Origin: Devosia epidermidihirudinis
GTDB lineage: Bacteria; Pseudomonadota; Alphaproteobacteria; Rhizobiales; Devosiaceae
Direction: 5' to 3'
DNA length: 64,000 nucleotides
NCBI RefSeq assembly: GCF_000971295.1
Contig: NZ_LANJ01000002.1
Location: forward strand, 56,443 to 120,442
A program made the translations under genes and the position numbers. The notes under the pieces were generated by a model. The model was not told the origin of the DNA. It saw only the letters and a program-made list of their open reading frames with translations, and did not search any database. Shown here piece by piece: positions 7,414 to 16,308 of the stretch. How positions within the stretch are numbered: the stretch's first letter is position 1; every line of letters begins with the position of its first letter.

Positions 7414-9108
7414 ATGGCAAACACCGCTCACCTCGAGGCCCACGCTACTGGCCACGATGCTGCCCATGATGATCACACGCCGAAGGGTTGGCGTCGTTGG
7501 GTCTATTCGACCAACCACAAAGACATCGGCATCATGTACCTGATCTTCGCGATCGTCGCGGGGATCGTCGGTGGCCTTCTCTCCGGCGTTATGCGCATGG
7601 AGCTGCAGGAGCCCGGCATTCAGATTTTCCACGGCCTTGCAGCCATGGTCTATGGTGTGGATGGCGACGCAGCCCTCGACGCCGGCAAGCACATGTACAA
7701 CGTGTTCACCACGGCGCACGCGCTGATCATGGTGTTCTTCGTGGTCATGCCAGCCACCATGGGTGGTTTTGCAAACTACTTCGCGCCCCTGATGATCGGT
7801 GCGCCCGATACCGCGTTCCCGCGTATCAACAACATCGCCTTCTGGCTGCTCCCTCCAGCATTCATCCTGCTGCTGATGAGCCTGTTCTTTGAAGGTACCG
7901 GCCCTGGCGCGCTCGGCTTCGGCGGCGGCTGGACGATCTACCCACCACTGTCCACCTCCGGCCACCCTGGCCCGGCAATGGACTTCGCGATCCTGTCCCT
8001 GCACGTTGCCGGTATCAGCTCGATCCTTGGTGCGATCAACCTGATCACCACCATCTTCAACATGCGCGCTCCGGGCATGACGCTGCACAAGATGCCGCTG
8101 TTCGCCTGGTCGGTTCTGGTGACTGCATTCCTGCTGCTGCTGGCTCTGCCAGTGCTGGCTGGTGCCATCACCATGCTGCTGACGGACCGTAACTTCGGTA
8201 CTGCCTTCTTCAAGCCTGCCGAAGGTGGCGACCCGATCCTGTTCCAGCACCTGTTCTGGTTCTTCGGTCACCCCGAAGTGTACATCATGATCCTGCCGGG
8301 CTTCGGCATCATCAGCCACATCGTGTCGACCTTCAGCCGCAAGCCAATTTTTGGCTACATGGCAATGGCTTACGCCATGGTCGCCATCGGCTTCGTCGGG
8401 TTCGTCGTGTGGGCTCACCACATGTACACCACCGGCCTCAGCCTCGACGTGCAGCGTTACTTCGTGGCCGCCACGATGGTTATCGCGGTGCCGACCGGCG
8501 TGAAGATCTTCTCGTGGATCGCCACCATGTGGGGCGGCTCCATCACCTTCCGCACGCCAATGCTGTGGGCAATCGGCTTCATCTTCCTGTTCACCGTTGG
8601 TGGTGTGACCGGTGTGGTGCTCGCCAATGCTGGTGCCGACCGTGCCCTGCACGACACCTACTACGTGGTTGCTCACTTCCACTACGTGCTGTCGCTGGGT
8701 GCCGTGTTCTCGATCTTCGCTGGCTGGTACTACTGGTACCCCAAGATGTTCGGTTACATGTACTCGGAGTTCCTGGGTAAGCTGCACTTCTGGGTCATGT
8801 TCGTTGGCGTGAACCTGATTTTCTTCCCGCAGCACTTCCTCGGCCTTGCCGGTATGCCGCGCCGCTACATCGATTACCCAGATGCGTTTACCCTGTTCAA
8901 CCGCATCTCCTCCTACGGCTACTACATCACCTTCTTCGCGATGCTGATCTTCTTCTACGCGACGTGGGAAGCCAGCCGTAAGAAGCGTCCAGCGGGCGAC
9001 AGCCCATGGGGCGAGGGTGCAACGACACTGGAATGGACCCTGTCCAGCCCACCACCGTTCCACCAGTTCTCGACCCTGCCACGTATCGAGTCGACAAACG
9101 CGCACTAA
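7414..9108 (+). CDS. coxA: Cytochrome c oxidase subunit I
   Basis: This is the catalytic core of the aa3 oxidase. It binds heme a and the heme a3-CuB centre, where oxygen is reduced and protons pumped. At 564 residues it has the usual length, with about twelve membrane helices. Visible motifs include [20 protein letters not shown] (heme a His), [17 protein letters not shown] (CuB His with the Glu of the D-channel and the cross-linked Tyr), the adjacent His pair in AHHMYTTG, and VAHFHYVLS (heme ligands). An AGGGGA ribosome-binding site precedes the ATG. It is complete only on the right arm of the duplication. Confidence 0.97.
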   Translation: MANTAHLEAHATGHDAAHDDHTPKGWRRWVYSTNHKDIGIMYLIFAIVAGIVGGLLSGVMRMELQEPGIQIFHGLAAMVYGVDGDAALDAGKHMYNVFTTAHALIMVFFVVMPATMGGFANYFAPLMIGAPDTAFPRINNIAFWLLPPAFILLLMSLFFEGTGPGALGFGGGWTIYPPLSTSGHPGPAMDFAILSLHVAGISSILGAINLITTIFNMRAPGMTLHKMPLFAWSVLVTAFLLLLALPVLAGAITMLLTDRNFGTAFFKPAEGGDPILFQHLFWFFGHPEVYIMILPGFGIISHIVSTFSRKPIFGYMAMAYAMVAIGFVGFVVWAHHMYTTGLSLDVQRYFVAATMVIAVPTGVKIFSWIATMWGGSITFRTPMLWAIGFIFLFTVGGVTGVVLANAGADRALHDTYYVVAHFHYVLSLGAVFSIFAGWYYWYPKMFGYMYSEFLGKLHFWVMFVGVNLIFFPQHFLGLAGMPRRYIDYPDAFTLFNRISSYGYYITFFAMLIFFYATWEASRKKRPAGDSPWGEGATTLEWTLSSPPPFHQFSTLPRIESTNAH

Positions 9109-9124
9109 GCGCAACGTATAGATC

Positions 9125-9144
9125 GGGCCGCGCTCGCGCGGCCC
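9125..9144 (+). other. Strong intercistronic hairpin between coxA and ctaB
   Basis: GGGCCGCG-CTCG-CGCGGCCC is an 8-bp all-GC stem 16 nt after the coxA stop. There is no T-run, so it is more likely an mRNA-stabilising or attenuating element than a full terminator. It would let coxBA be made in excess over the assembly genes. Confidence 0.55.
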
Positions 9145-9168
9145 GCTTCCCTAACTGAGGCAAAGCCA

Positions 9169-10104
9169 GTGGCTTTTATGGATGACACCAGGAACACACC
9201 CGGATTGACCGGCGAGGCACGCGTCGAGGACTACCTCGCGCTGCTCAAGCCGAGCGTCATGCAGCTGGTCGTGTTCACCGCCATTGTTGGCCTGGTGGCA
9301 GCACCAGGTGGCATCAACCCATTCATCGGCATCATCGCCATCGTCTGCATCGCTATCGGGGCAGGGGCCTCTGGCGCGCTGAACATGTGGTACGACGCCG
9401 ATATCGACGCCATCATGAGCCGGACCGTCAACCGTCCAATCCCGGCCGGTCGCATCACCAAGGGTGAAGCGCTGGTCTTCGGTCTCGTGCTATCGGTCTT
9501 CTCGGTGGCGCTGCTAGGGCTTGCGACCAATTGGGTCGCGGCAGGCCTGCTCGCCTTCACCATCTTCTTTTATGCCGTCATCTATACGATGTGGCTCAAG
9601 CGCGCGACGCCGCAGAACATCGTCATCGGTGGTGCTGCTGGTGCCTTCCCGCCGATCGTCGGCTGGGCTGCGGTCACCGGTACCATCTCGATGGAAGCCG
9701 TCGTGCTGTTCCTGATCACGTTCCTCTGGACCCCGCCACACTTCTGGGCGCTCGCCCTCTACAAGCAGAGCGACTATGGCGCAGCCGGCATTCCCATGAT
9801 GCCAAACGTCGTGGGCAACCAGTCCACCAAGGTTCAGATCTTCGCTTATACGGTGCTGCTGGCGGCCTCCGCCATGCTGCCGACCTGGCTCGGATATTCG
9901 GGCATGGTGTACACGGTCGTCGCTGTCATTACCGGCGCGTCGTTCCTGTTCCTGTCCTGGCGATTGCTGCAGGCCCGTGAAGACGTGGCCATGCGCAAAG
10001 CGGCGCGGGTGGTGTTCAATTACTCGCTGAGCTACCTGTTCATCGTGTACTTCGCCTTCCTCACCGACAATCTTCTGACACGGTATGGGAGCTTCTTCGG
10101 ATGA
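9169..10104 (+). CDS. ctaB: Protoheme IX farnesyltransferase (heme o synthase)
   Basis: This UbiA-family membrane prenyltransferase attaches farnesyl to protoheme to give heme o, the precursor of heme a for the neighbouring oxidase. The 311-residue protein has eight to nine membrane helices, the first Asp-rich motif [21 protein letters not shown] and the second loop [30 protein letters not shown] eight bases upstream supports the GTG start over an ATG three codons later. It overlaps the next gene by four bases (ATGA). Confidence 0.93.
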   Translation: MAFMDDTRNTPGLTGEARVEDYLALLKPSVMQLVVFTAIVGLVAAPGGINPFIGIIAIVCIAIGAGASGALNMWYDADIDAIMSRTVNRPIPAGRITKGEALVFGLVLSVFSVALLGLATNWVAAGLLAFTIFFYAVIYTMWLKRATPQNIVIGGAAGAFPPIVGWAAVTGTISMEAVVLFLITFLWTPPHFWALALYKQSDYGAAGIPMMPNVVGNQSTKVQIFAYTVLLAASAMLPTWLGYSGMVYTVVAVITGASFLFLSWRLLQAREDVAMRKAARVVFNYSLSYLFIVYFAFLTDNLLTRYGSFFG

Positions 10105-10283
10105 GCGCACCAGACGAAATTCACAGCGTAGCCATCGAGACACCAGAGATAGCCGCCGCGCGCTCGCGCGTGCGTCGCCGCCGCTCGATTGCTCTGGCCA
10201 TCGCCCTCGCGCTGTTTGCGATCACCTTCTATACGCTGACCATCGTCAAGATGGGCCCTGCTCTGTTTGATCGGGCACTCTGA
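10101..10283 (+). CDS. Small membrane protein of the cox operon (CoxF-like)
   Basis: The 60-residue protein has a basic stretch (RSRVRRRR) followed by one membrane helix (about residues 29-50). It sits where Hyphomicrobiales cox operons carry a short 'CoxF' assembly protein, between ctaB and ctaG. It overlaps ctaB by ATGA and ctaG by TGATG, so translation of all three is coupled. The function is unknown; the position points to oxidase assembly. Confidence 0.75.
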   Translation: MSAPDEIHSVAIETPEIAAARSRVRRRRSIALAIALALFAITFYTLTIVKMGPALFDRAL

Positions 10284-10849
10284 TGGCTGATCTGACGAAC
10301 CAGCGTATCGACCCAGCAATGGCGCGCCGTAACAAGCGCGTGGCTGTGATCGGTCTGTCCATTGCCATCGGCATGGTCGGCTTGGCCTATGCCTCTGTGC
10401 CGCTCTACAACATCTTCTGCCAGGTGACTGGCTTTGGTGGTACGCCCGGCAAGGCAACGGACAATCCAAAGGGCATTATCGACCGCATCATGACGGTGCG
10501 CTTTGACTCCAACGTGGCCAACGATCTGTCCTGGTCGGTCAAGGCTGCGCCATCCATCACCGACAACATCGGTGCCGTGGATACGGTCAATTACATTGCC
10601 ACCAATCTTTCCGATAAGCCGCTGACCGGCATGGCCACGTTCAACGTGTCGCCCGAACGCGCAGGCGTCTATTTCAACAAGATCGAATGCTTCTGCTTTA
10701 CCGAGCAGACGCTGCAGCCCGGTGAAACCGTGGAAATGCCGATCGTGTTTTTCGTCGATCCTGAGCTCAACGATAATCCTGAGCTCAATACCATCAAAGA
10801 GATCACACTCTCTTATACCTTCTACGCTTCAGAGAACGGGGGAAGCTGA
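10283..10849 (+). CDS. ctaG: Cytochrome c oxidase assembly protein CtaG (Cox11)
   Basis: This copper chaperone delivers Cu to the CuB site of subunit I. The 188-residue product has one N-terminal membrane anchor (about residues 15-40) and a periplasmic beta domain with the copper-binding CFCF motif (NKIECFCFTEQTL), followed by the conserved EMPIVFFVDPEL. The length is normal. It is coupled to the small gene before it and lies two bases before coxC. Confidence 0.94.
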   Translation: MADLTNQRIDPAMARRNKRVAVIGLSIAIGMVGLAYASVPLYNIFCQVTGFGGTPGKATDNPKGIIDRIMTVRFDSNVANDLSWSVKAAPSITDNIGAVDTVNYIATNLSDKPLTGMATFNVSPERAGVYFNKIECFCFTEQTLQPGETVEMPIVFFVDPELNDNPELNTIKEITLSYTFYASENGGS

Positions 10850-10851
10850 CG

Positions 10852-11688
10852 ATGTCGGCAATTACCAAGAACCACGACTACCACATGGTCGAACCGAGCC
10901 CGTGGCCGTTTGTCATGTCGGCCGCCGTCTTCGTCTTTGCCCTGGGCATCATCTTCTGGATGCACCAGTGGACACCGTTCGTCTTCTTCATCGGCCTGGT
11001 TGGCGTGCTCTACACCATGTACGCATGGTGGAGCGACGTGATCAAAGAAGCCAATAATGGCGTTGATCACACCCCGGTCGTGCAGATGCACCACCGCTAC
11101 GGCATGATGCTGTTCATCGCTTCTGAAGTGATGGTGTTCTTCGGCTTCTTCTGGGCCTATTTCGACGGCTTCTTCCGCTTCGACGACATTGAGCAGTATG
11201 CTCGTGTTGCGGCCACTGGCGGTCATTGGCCGCCAACCGGCATCGAGCTGTTTGACCCGTTCCACCTGCCGCTGTTCAACACGCTGCTGCTGCTGACCTC
11301 GGGCACCACGGTGACCTGGGCGCACCACGCGCTGCTGGAGAATGACCGCGAAGGCCTCAAGTGGGGTCTGATCCTCACCGTTGCTCTCGGCGCTGTCTTC
11401 ACCGTCGTTCAGGGCATTGAGTACTCGGAAGCCGGCTTCTCGTTCGCTGGCGACATGTATGGCGCGACCTTCTTCATGGCGACGGGCCTGCATGGTCTGC
11501 ACGTTCTGATCGGCACCATCTTCCTGGCCGTCTGCCTGCTGCGCGCTTACCGTGGTGACTTCACCCCAGAACGCCACCTCGGCTTCGAATTTGCGGCCTG
11601 GTACTGGCACTTTGTGGACGTGGTCTGGCTGTTCCTGTTTGCCTCCATCTATGTGTGGGGCAGCTGGGGCGTGGCGTTGAGCCACTAA
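10852..11688 (+). CDS. coxC: Cytochrome c oxidase subunit III
   Basis: This is the third core subunit of the aa3 oxidase, a seven-helix membrane protein that stabilises subunit I and proton uptake. The 278 residues match the family. Typical segments are HHRYGMMLFIASEVMVFFGFFWAYF, HATGLHG-type HGLHVLIGTIFL and the C-terminal GFEFAAWYWHFVDVVWLFLF. It follows ctaG by two bases. A hairpin after the stop probably separates it from the DUF983 gene. Confidence 0.96.
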   Translation: MSAITKNHDYHMVEPSPWPFVMSAAVFVFALGIIFWMHQWTPFVFFIGLVGVLYTMYAWWSDVIKEANNGVDHTPVVQMHHRYGMMLFIASEVMVFFGFFWAYFDGFFRFDDIEQYARVAATGGHWPPTGIELFDPFHLPLFNTLLLLTSGTTVTWAHHALLENDREGLKWGLILTVALGAVFTVVQGIEYSEAGFSFAGDMYGATFFMATGLHGLHVLIGTIFLAVCLLRAYRGDFTPERHLGFEFAAWYWHFVDVVWLFLFASIYVWGSWGVALSH

Positions 11689-11711
11689 CGGTCCCGCCCG
11701 ACGTCTTTTAC

Positions 11712-11740
11712 GGGGCGCAGCTGCTGGCTGCGCCCCGATT
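11712..11740 (+). terminator. Hairpin after coxC (probable terminator or attenuator)
   Basis: GGGGCGCAG / CTGCGCCCC forms a 9-bp stem with a 7-nt loop, followed by GATTTGTTT, a weak T-rich tail. It lies 23 nt after the coxC stop and before the DUF983-SURF1 pair, so it is probably a partial terminator. Confidence 0.6.
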
Positions 11741-11755
11741 TGTTTGGAGAGCCTT

Positions 11756-12109
11756 GTGGCACAACCTTCCCCCCTGACCACTGGTCTGCTCTGCCGCTGT
11801 CCGCGCTGCGGAGAGGGCAAGCTGTTCTCCAGCTATCTCAAGGTCGCCCCGTCCTGTTCGGTCTGCGGGATCGATCTCAAATTTGCCGATAGCGGCGACG
11901 GTCCTGCGATCTTCGTGATTTTTCTAGTCGCGCCTATCGTCATCACCCTCGCGCTGATCGTCGGGGCAATGTTCAATCCGCCGCCGCTGGTTCATCTGGC
12001 GCTGTGGATCCCCACCACCATCATTCTGTCGCTGGCGCTGCTGCCCCCGTTCAAGGGCGTGCTGGTGGCCCAGCAATATCGTCACGATGCTCACGAGGGA
12101 CACCAATGA
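11756..12109 (+). CDS. DUF983 membrane protein
   Basis: The 117-residue protein has an N-terminal double CxxC zinc-ribbon-like part (CRCPRCGEGKLF and SCSVCGIDL), then two membrane helices (about residues 50-75 and 80-102). DUF983 proteins are regularly found between coxC and SURF1 in alphaproteobacteria, which suggests a role in oxidase biogenesis, but the biochemical function is not known. GGAGAG about 6 nt upstream favours this GTG over a TTG four codons earlier. It overlaps the SURF1 gene by ATGA. Confidence 0.85.
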   Translation: MAQPSPLTTGLLCRCPRCGEGKLFSSYLKVAPSCSVCGIDLKFADSGDGPAIFVIFLVAPIVITLALIVGAMFNPPPLVHLALWIPTTIILSLALLPPFKGVLVAQQYRHDAHEGHQ

Positions 12110-12864
12110 GCGAGAAACGCCTCAGCACAGTCATGACCGGCACGTTCGTCGTGCTGATGCTGATACTGGCCGTGGTCTGCGCCTGGCTCGGTACCTGGCA
12201 GCTTGAACGCCTCCACGAAAAGGAGGCGTTGATCGCCGCCGTCGACTCGCGCCTGACGGCTGCGCCGATCCCCGTGCCGGAAGCCGCCACCTGGTCTACG
12301 CTCGATACTGAAGCCCTGAACTTCCAGCCGGTCTCGCTGACTGGCGCTTTCCGCTACAATCAGACGCTGACCGTGTTCACCAGCCTTGCCAACAGCAAGG
12401 GCAAGGCATCTGGGCCGGGTTATTGGGTGATGACCCCGTTTGTGCTGGCCGATGGCGGCACGGTCTTCGTTAATCGCGGTTTTATTCCGCAACAGGTTCA
12501 GGAAGCCGCCGTCACCGATGGTGAGGGCGCGGAAAACCAGGTGACCATCACCGGCTTGTTGCGTCCCGGTGAACATGCTGGCTTCATGACGCCCGCGCCC
12601 AATACGTCGGACCGCATCGAGTGGGTGCGGGACCCCCAGCGCATGGCGGCGATGGCCGATCCAGCGCTGGCGCCGATTGCGCCCTTCTATGTGGATCTGC
12701 CTGCCGGCGCTCCCGGCGAGCTGCCACAGGGTGGCGAGACCGTGGTTGAGTTTCCCAATAACCATCTGGGCTACGCCTACACCTGGTTCGGCTTTGCCAT
12801 CGTGGCTGTCGTCATGCTGGGCTTCTGGATTTGGCGGCAGCGGCAGGGCGCAAAGGCGGGCTAA
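12106..12864 (+). CDS. SURF1 family oxidase assembly protein
   Basis: This membrane protein helps insert heme a into subunit I of cytochrome c oxidase. The 252-residue product has the expected two helices, one at the N-terminus (about 10-30, followed by GTWQLERLHEK) and one at the C-terminus (about 222-243, ending WRQRQ). The periplasmic part contains the family's NRGF(I/V)P motif and NNHLGYAYTWFGFA near the end. The ATG start overlaps the DUF983 stop. It ends the oxidase cluster. Confidence 0.92.
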   Translation: MSEKRLSTVMTGTFVVLMLILAVVCAWLGTWQLERLHEKEALIAAVDSRLTAAPIPVPEAATWSTLDTEALNFQPVSLTGAFRYNQTLTVFTSLANSKGKASGPGYWVMTPFVLADGGTVFVNRGFIPQQVQEAAVTDGEGAENQVTITGLLRPGEHAGFMTPAPNTSDRIEWVRDPQRMAAMADPALAPIAPFYVDLPAGAPGELPQGGETVVEFPNNHLGYAYTWFGFAIVAVVMLGFWIWRQRQGAKAG

Positions 12865-12932
12865 CCATCAAACTTGCGGTTCATCGCCCGTTTCTCTAGG
12901 TTGCAACAATTCTAAAAGGGCTTTCTCCCCGA

Positions 12933-14327
12933 ATGCAGTTTGTCTCAACGCGCGGCCAGGCGCCCGTGCTCGGCTTCTCCGACGCAGTCCTGGCGGGCCT
13001 CGCCTCCGATGGCGGGCTTTATGTCCCACAGAGCTGGCCTCAGGTTTCTCCTGCTCAAATTGCCGCTTTTGCTGGCAAATCCTATGCAGACGTCGCGTAC
13101 GATATTATCGGTCGTTTCGTCGGCGATGAGATCGCACCCGACAAACTGCGTGCCATCATTGATGGGGCCTATGCCTCGTTCCGCCACCCGGCCGTTGCGC
13201 CACTGGTCGAGATCGAATCCAATCACTTCGTGCTTGAGCTGTTCCATGGGCCAACCTTGGCGTTCAAGGACGTGGCCATGCAGTTCCTCAGCCGGGTCAT
13301 GGATCACATCCTGACCGAGCGGGGCCTTAAGGCAACGATCGTTGGCGCCACTTCGGGCGACACCGGTTCGGCAGCCATCGAGGCCTTCCGGGGCCGCGAC
13401 ACCACCGACATCTTCATTCTCCATCCGCGCGGCCGCACCTCCCCGGTGCAGCGCCTGCAGATGACGACTGTGCTCGACGCCAATGTGCACAACATTGCCA
13501 TCGAGGGCACGTTTGACGACTGCCAGAACATCGTCAAGGCGATGTTCAACAACCACAATTTCCGCGATCGCGTGCGCCTCAGTGGCGTCAATTCGATCAA
13601 TTGGGGCCGCATCGTCGCGCAGATTGTCTATTATTTCACGGCGGCTGTGTCGCTGGGTGCGCCGCATCGCAAGGTGAGCTTCACCGTGCCGACCGGCAAT
13701 TTCGGCGATATTTTTGCCGGTTATTGCGCCAAGGCCATGGGCCTGCCCATTGAGCGCCTGATCATCGCGACCAACGCCAATGACATTCTGCGTCGCGCGA
13801 TGGACACCGGCCGCTACGATATGGACGGCGTTGCGCCCACCATCAGCCCATCGATGGACATCCAGATCTCGTCCAACTTCGAGCGCCTGCTGTTTGAAGG
13901 TGCGGGCCGCGATGCGGGCGCCGTCGTGCGCATGATGGATGGCCTCAAGCAGTCGGGTGGTTTCGCGCTGCCAGAGAGCGCATTGGCCGCCATCCGTCGC
14001 GACTTTGCCGCTGGCACCACCGGCGAGGCTGAGACCAAGGCGGCTATTGCCGCAACGCTCGCCCAGTCGGGATATCTCCTCGATCCGCACACCGCCGTCG
14101 CCGTGCATGTGGCGCAGGCGCAGCCGCGCTCGGCTGTGCCGATGATTACCCTGTCGACGGCGCATCCGGCCAAGTTCCCGGCTGCCGTCAAGGATGCTTC
14201 CGGCATCGAGCCACCCCTGCCGGCGTGGCTGGCCGATCTCTATTCGCGGGAGGAGCGCCTCAGCGTGCTTGCCAACGAGCAGAGCGCGGTTGAAGAATTC
14301 ATCTCGGCGCGGACACGCGCTGCCTGA
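12933..14327 (+). CDS. thrC: Threonine synthase
   Basis: This PLP enzyme converts O-phospho-homoserine to threonine, the last step of threonine synthesis. The 464 residues fit the long bacterial ThrC form. The N-terminal STRG segment, the PLP lysine in GPTLAFKD (Lys112), the phosphate loop SGDTGSAA and the NSINWGRI motif are all visible. It begins 68 bp after the SURF1 gene. The SURF1-thrC-M16 order is common in Hyphomicrobiales and is genomic habit rather than a pathway link. Confidence 0.96.
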   Translation: MQFVSTRGQAPVLGFSDAVLAGLASDGGLYVPQSWPQVSPAQIAAFAGKSYADVAYDIIGRFVGDEIAPDKLRAIIDGAYASFRHPAVAPLVEIESNHFVLELFHGPTLAFKDVAMQFLSRVMDHILTERGLKATIVGATSGDTGSAAIEAFRGRDTTDIFILHPRGRTSPVQRLQMTTVLDANVHNIAIEGTFDDCQNIVKAMFNNHNFRDRVRLSGVNSINWGRIVAQIVYYFTAAVSLGAPHRKVSFTVPTGNFGDIFAGYCAKAMGLPIERLIIATNANDILRRAMDTGRYDMDGVAPTISPSMDIQISSNFERLLFEGAGRDAGAVVRMMDGLKQSGGFALPESALAAIRRDFAAGTTGEAETKAAIAATLAQSGYLLDPHTAVAVHVAQAQPRSAVPMITLSTAHPAKFPAAVKDASGIEPPLPAWLADLYSREERLSVLANEQSAVEEFISARTRAA

Positions 14328-14379
14328 CGTGTTGAGGGAGCGGCGGTCCCCCAACCGCCGGGCCTGAGGAGGACCTTGC

Positions 14380-15642
14380 GTGAGCGTAGAATCGACGACA
14401 CTCGACAACGGCATGGTGGTTCTCACCGACGACATGCCGCATCTGGAAAGTGCTTCGCTGGGCGTCTGGGTCAAGGCCGGGGCGCGCAGCGAACGCAAGG
14501 CCGAGCACGGCATTTCCCATCTGCTCGAGCACATGGCGTTCAAGGGCACCGAGGGGCGTTCGGCCCTGCAGATCGCCGAAGCCATCGAAAATGTGGGTGG
14601 CGATCTCAACGCTGCGACGTCGATCGAGCATACCGGCTATTTCGCCCGCGTGCTCAAAGAGGATGTGGTGCTGGCCGCTGACATTCTCTCCGATATCCTG
14701 CAGAATTCGCGCTTTGAGGAAGAAGAGCTCAGCCGCGAAAAGCAGGTCATCGTGCAGGAAATTGGCGCGGCGCGCGATAATCCGGACGATCACGTGTTCG
14801 ACCTGTTTCAGGCCGCAGCCTTTCCCACCCAACCCATCGGCCGCACGATTTTGGGCACAGTGGATTCGGTGCGCGAATTCAGCTCCGACACCATCCGCAA
14901 ATATATGAACCGCAACTATGTGGGCGACCACATGGTGATGGCGGCTGCGGGCAATGTGGACCATGAGGGGCTCGTCGAAGTTGCGCGCCAGCGCTTTGCC
15001 GACCTCAAGCCCAATGGCGCGCCAGCGCCGCAGCGAGCTGAATATCAAGGCGGCGAAGAGCGCCTCGTGTCCGACCACGAGCAGGCTCACATCGTCATCG
15101 GCTTTGAAGGCCGCGCCTATAATGCTGACGGCTTCTATGCCGCGCAGGTGCTGGCCTCGATCCTTGGCGGCGGCATGAGCTCGCGCCTGTTTCAGGAAGT
15201 GCGCGAAAAGCGTGGTCTCTGTTACTCGGTCTATTCGTTCCACTGGGCGTTTGCCGATAGCGGCGTGTTTGGTGTTGCCGCGGCAACGGGGGAAGACGAG
15301 GTCGCCGACCTTGTGCCGGTCGTGCTCGACGAGCTCAAGCGCGCCACGGAATCGATCACCGAGGAAGAGGTGATCCGCGTCCGTAACCAGATCCGCGCGG
15401 GCCTGCTGATGTCTCTGGAAAGCCCATCGGCGCGTGCCGGGCAGCTGGCGCGCCAGCAGATCCTGTGGGGTCGCCCGATCCCGATGCAGGAAACAGTGGA
15501 TCGCATCAACGCCATCACCGCCCAGCGCGTGCAAGACGTGGCCGAGCAGATTTTCACCATGGGTGCACCCACGTTGGCCGGTATCGGCCCGATCGCTGGT
15601 CTGCCCGACCTTGGCGCCATTGGCGACCATCTCAAACGCTGA
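14380..15642 (+). CDS. M16 family zinc peptidase (processing-peptidase-like)
   Basis: The 420-residue protein carries the inverted zinc motif HLLEH (residues 47-51) and a downstream Glu ligand in EEELSREKQVIVQEI, so it should be an active metallopeptidase. It resembles mitochondrial processing peptidase beta and bacterial PqqL/YmxG types. There is no signal peptide, so it probably acts in the cytoplasm on short peptides. A GAGGAGG site precedes the GTG start. It lies between thrC and a GNAT gene on the same strand. Confidence 0.92.
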   Translation: MSVESTTLDNGMVVLTDDMPHLESASLGVWVKAGARSERKAEHGISHLLEHMAFKGTEGRSALQIAEAIENVGGDLNAATSIEHTGYFARVLKEDVVLAADILSDILQNSRFEEEELSREKQVIVQEIGAARDNPDDHVFDLFQAAAFPTQPIGRTILGTVDSVREFSSDTIRKYMNRNYVGDHMVMAAAGNVDHEGLVEVARQRFADLKPNGAPAPQRAEYQGGEERLVSDHEQAHIVIGFEGRAYNADGFYAAQVLASILGGGMSSRLFQEVREKRGLCYSVYSFHWAFADSGVFGVAAATGEDEVADLVPVVLDELKRATESITEEEVIRVRNQIRAGLLMSLESPSARAGQLARQQILWGRPIPMQETVDRINAITAQRVQDVAEQIFTMGAPTLAGIGPIAGLPDLGAIGDHLKR

Positions 15643-15654
15643 GGCCAGACGCGC

Positions 15655-16263
15655 ATGCTGTGGCCATGGTCATCGCCGGCGTCGTTGATCTCCCTGCGGG
15701 GACATCGCCTGCTTCTGCGCCTGCCGCAGATGGGCGATTACGACGCCTGGTATGCCCTGCGCCGTGGCAGCCGCGACTTCCTGCGCCCGTTTGAGCCGCG
15801 CTGGACCGAGGCCGACTTGGCCCGGCAGGTGTTTATCAATCGCGTGAAACGCGCCCGCCAGGAAGTCGAAGAGGGGACCGATTATTCCTTCTTCATTTTC
15901 AGCGGCGAGGGACGCGCCGAAGATATTGTCGGCGGCATAACCCTATCCAATGTGCGCCGACGCGCCGCCCAGTTCGTCAACCTCGGCTATTGGATGGGCC
16001 AGCAATATGCCGGGCAGGGGATCATGAGCGAGGCCGTTTCGGTCTGCCTGCCCTTTGTGTTCGACACGCTCGACCTGCACCGTATCCATGCCGCGTTTTT
16101 GCCGGGCAACGTGCCGTCGCGACGGGTTCTCGAAAAGAACGGCTTTGTCGAAGAAGGCTTTGCCGAGAAGTACCTGCAGATCAACGGGCGCTGGGAAGAC
16201 CATGTGCTGTTTGGCATGACGCGCGAGCGCTACGAATTGCACCGCGCAGCCAATCGACGCTGA
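15655..16263 (+). CDS. GNAT family N-acetyltransferase (RimJ-like)
   Basis: The 202-residue protein has the GNAT fold. An N-terminal RLRLPQMGDYDAWYALR type start, the acetyl-CoA segment YWMGQQYAGQGIMSEAV and the C-terminal RVLEKNGFVEEGFAEKYLQINGRWEDHVLFGM are typical of RimJ/RimL ribosomal-protein N-terminal acetyltransferases. The true substrate is not certain. It starts 12 nt after the M16 gene, so the two are probably cotranscribed. Confidence 0.9.
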   Translation: MLWPWSSPASLISLRGHRLLLRLPQMGDYDAWYALRRGSRDFLRPFEPRWTEADLARQVFINRVKRARQEVEEGTDYSFFIFSGEGRAEDIVGGITLSNVRRRAAQFVNLGYWMGQQYAGQGIMSEAVSVCLPFVFDTLDLHRIHAAFLPGNVPSRRVLEKNGFVEEGFAEKYLQINGRWEDHVLFGMTRERYELHRAANRR

Positions 16264-16295
16264 CGCTTTCGCCTCGACAGGCGCAGCGACGCAAA

Positions 16296-16305
16296 TTATC
16301 TATAA
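16296..16305. promoter_or_regulatory. BioR box before bioR
   Basis: TTATCTATAA equals the palindromic BioR consensus (TTATMKATAA type). It ends 3 bp before the bioR start codon and overlaps a TATAAA-like -10 element, leaving no room for a ribosome-binding site. Autorepression and a leaderless or very short leader are inferred. Confidence 0.75.
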
Positions 16306-16308
16306 AAC

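Larger units (their letters stand above)
1..7558. repeat. Perfect 2 x 3779-bp inverted duplication, no spacer
   Basis: Every gene in the left half recurs in the right half on the opposite strand at mirrored positions, with identical proteins: LysR, DUF1127, PilZ, IalB-like and CoxB. The first bases are the exact reverse complement of the bases ending at 7558. The axis lies between 3779 and 3780. The symmetry reaches the left edge of the window, so its outer limit cannot be seen. There is no transposase and no spacer. I infer a fold-back (snap-back) assembly or library artefact at a contig end. Alternatives are a read through a covalently closed hairpin end or a real palindromic duplication. 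Confidence 0.97.

Noticed and set aside
1..7558. Insertion sequence or composite transposon as cause of the inverted duplication
   Set aside because: There is no transposase, no terminal repeats and no unique centre between the arms.
7399..9114. 571-codon open frame antisense to coxA
   Set aside because: It mirrors coxA codon use in a GC-rich gene, the translation is rich in His/Asp/Glu low-complexity sequence and no motif is seen.
12945..14609. 554-codon open frame antisense to thrC
   Set aside because: It is a shadow of thrC and the M16 gene start; thrC has complete motifs on the plus strand.
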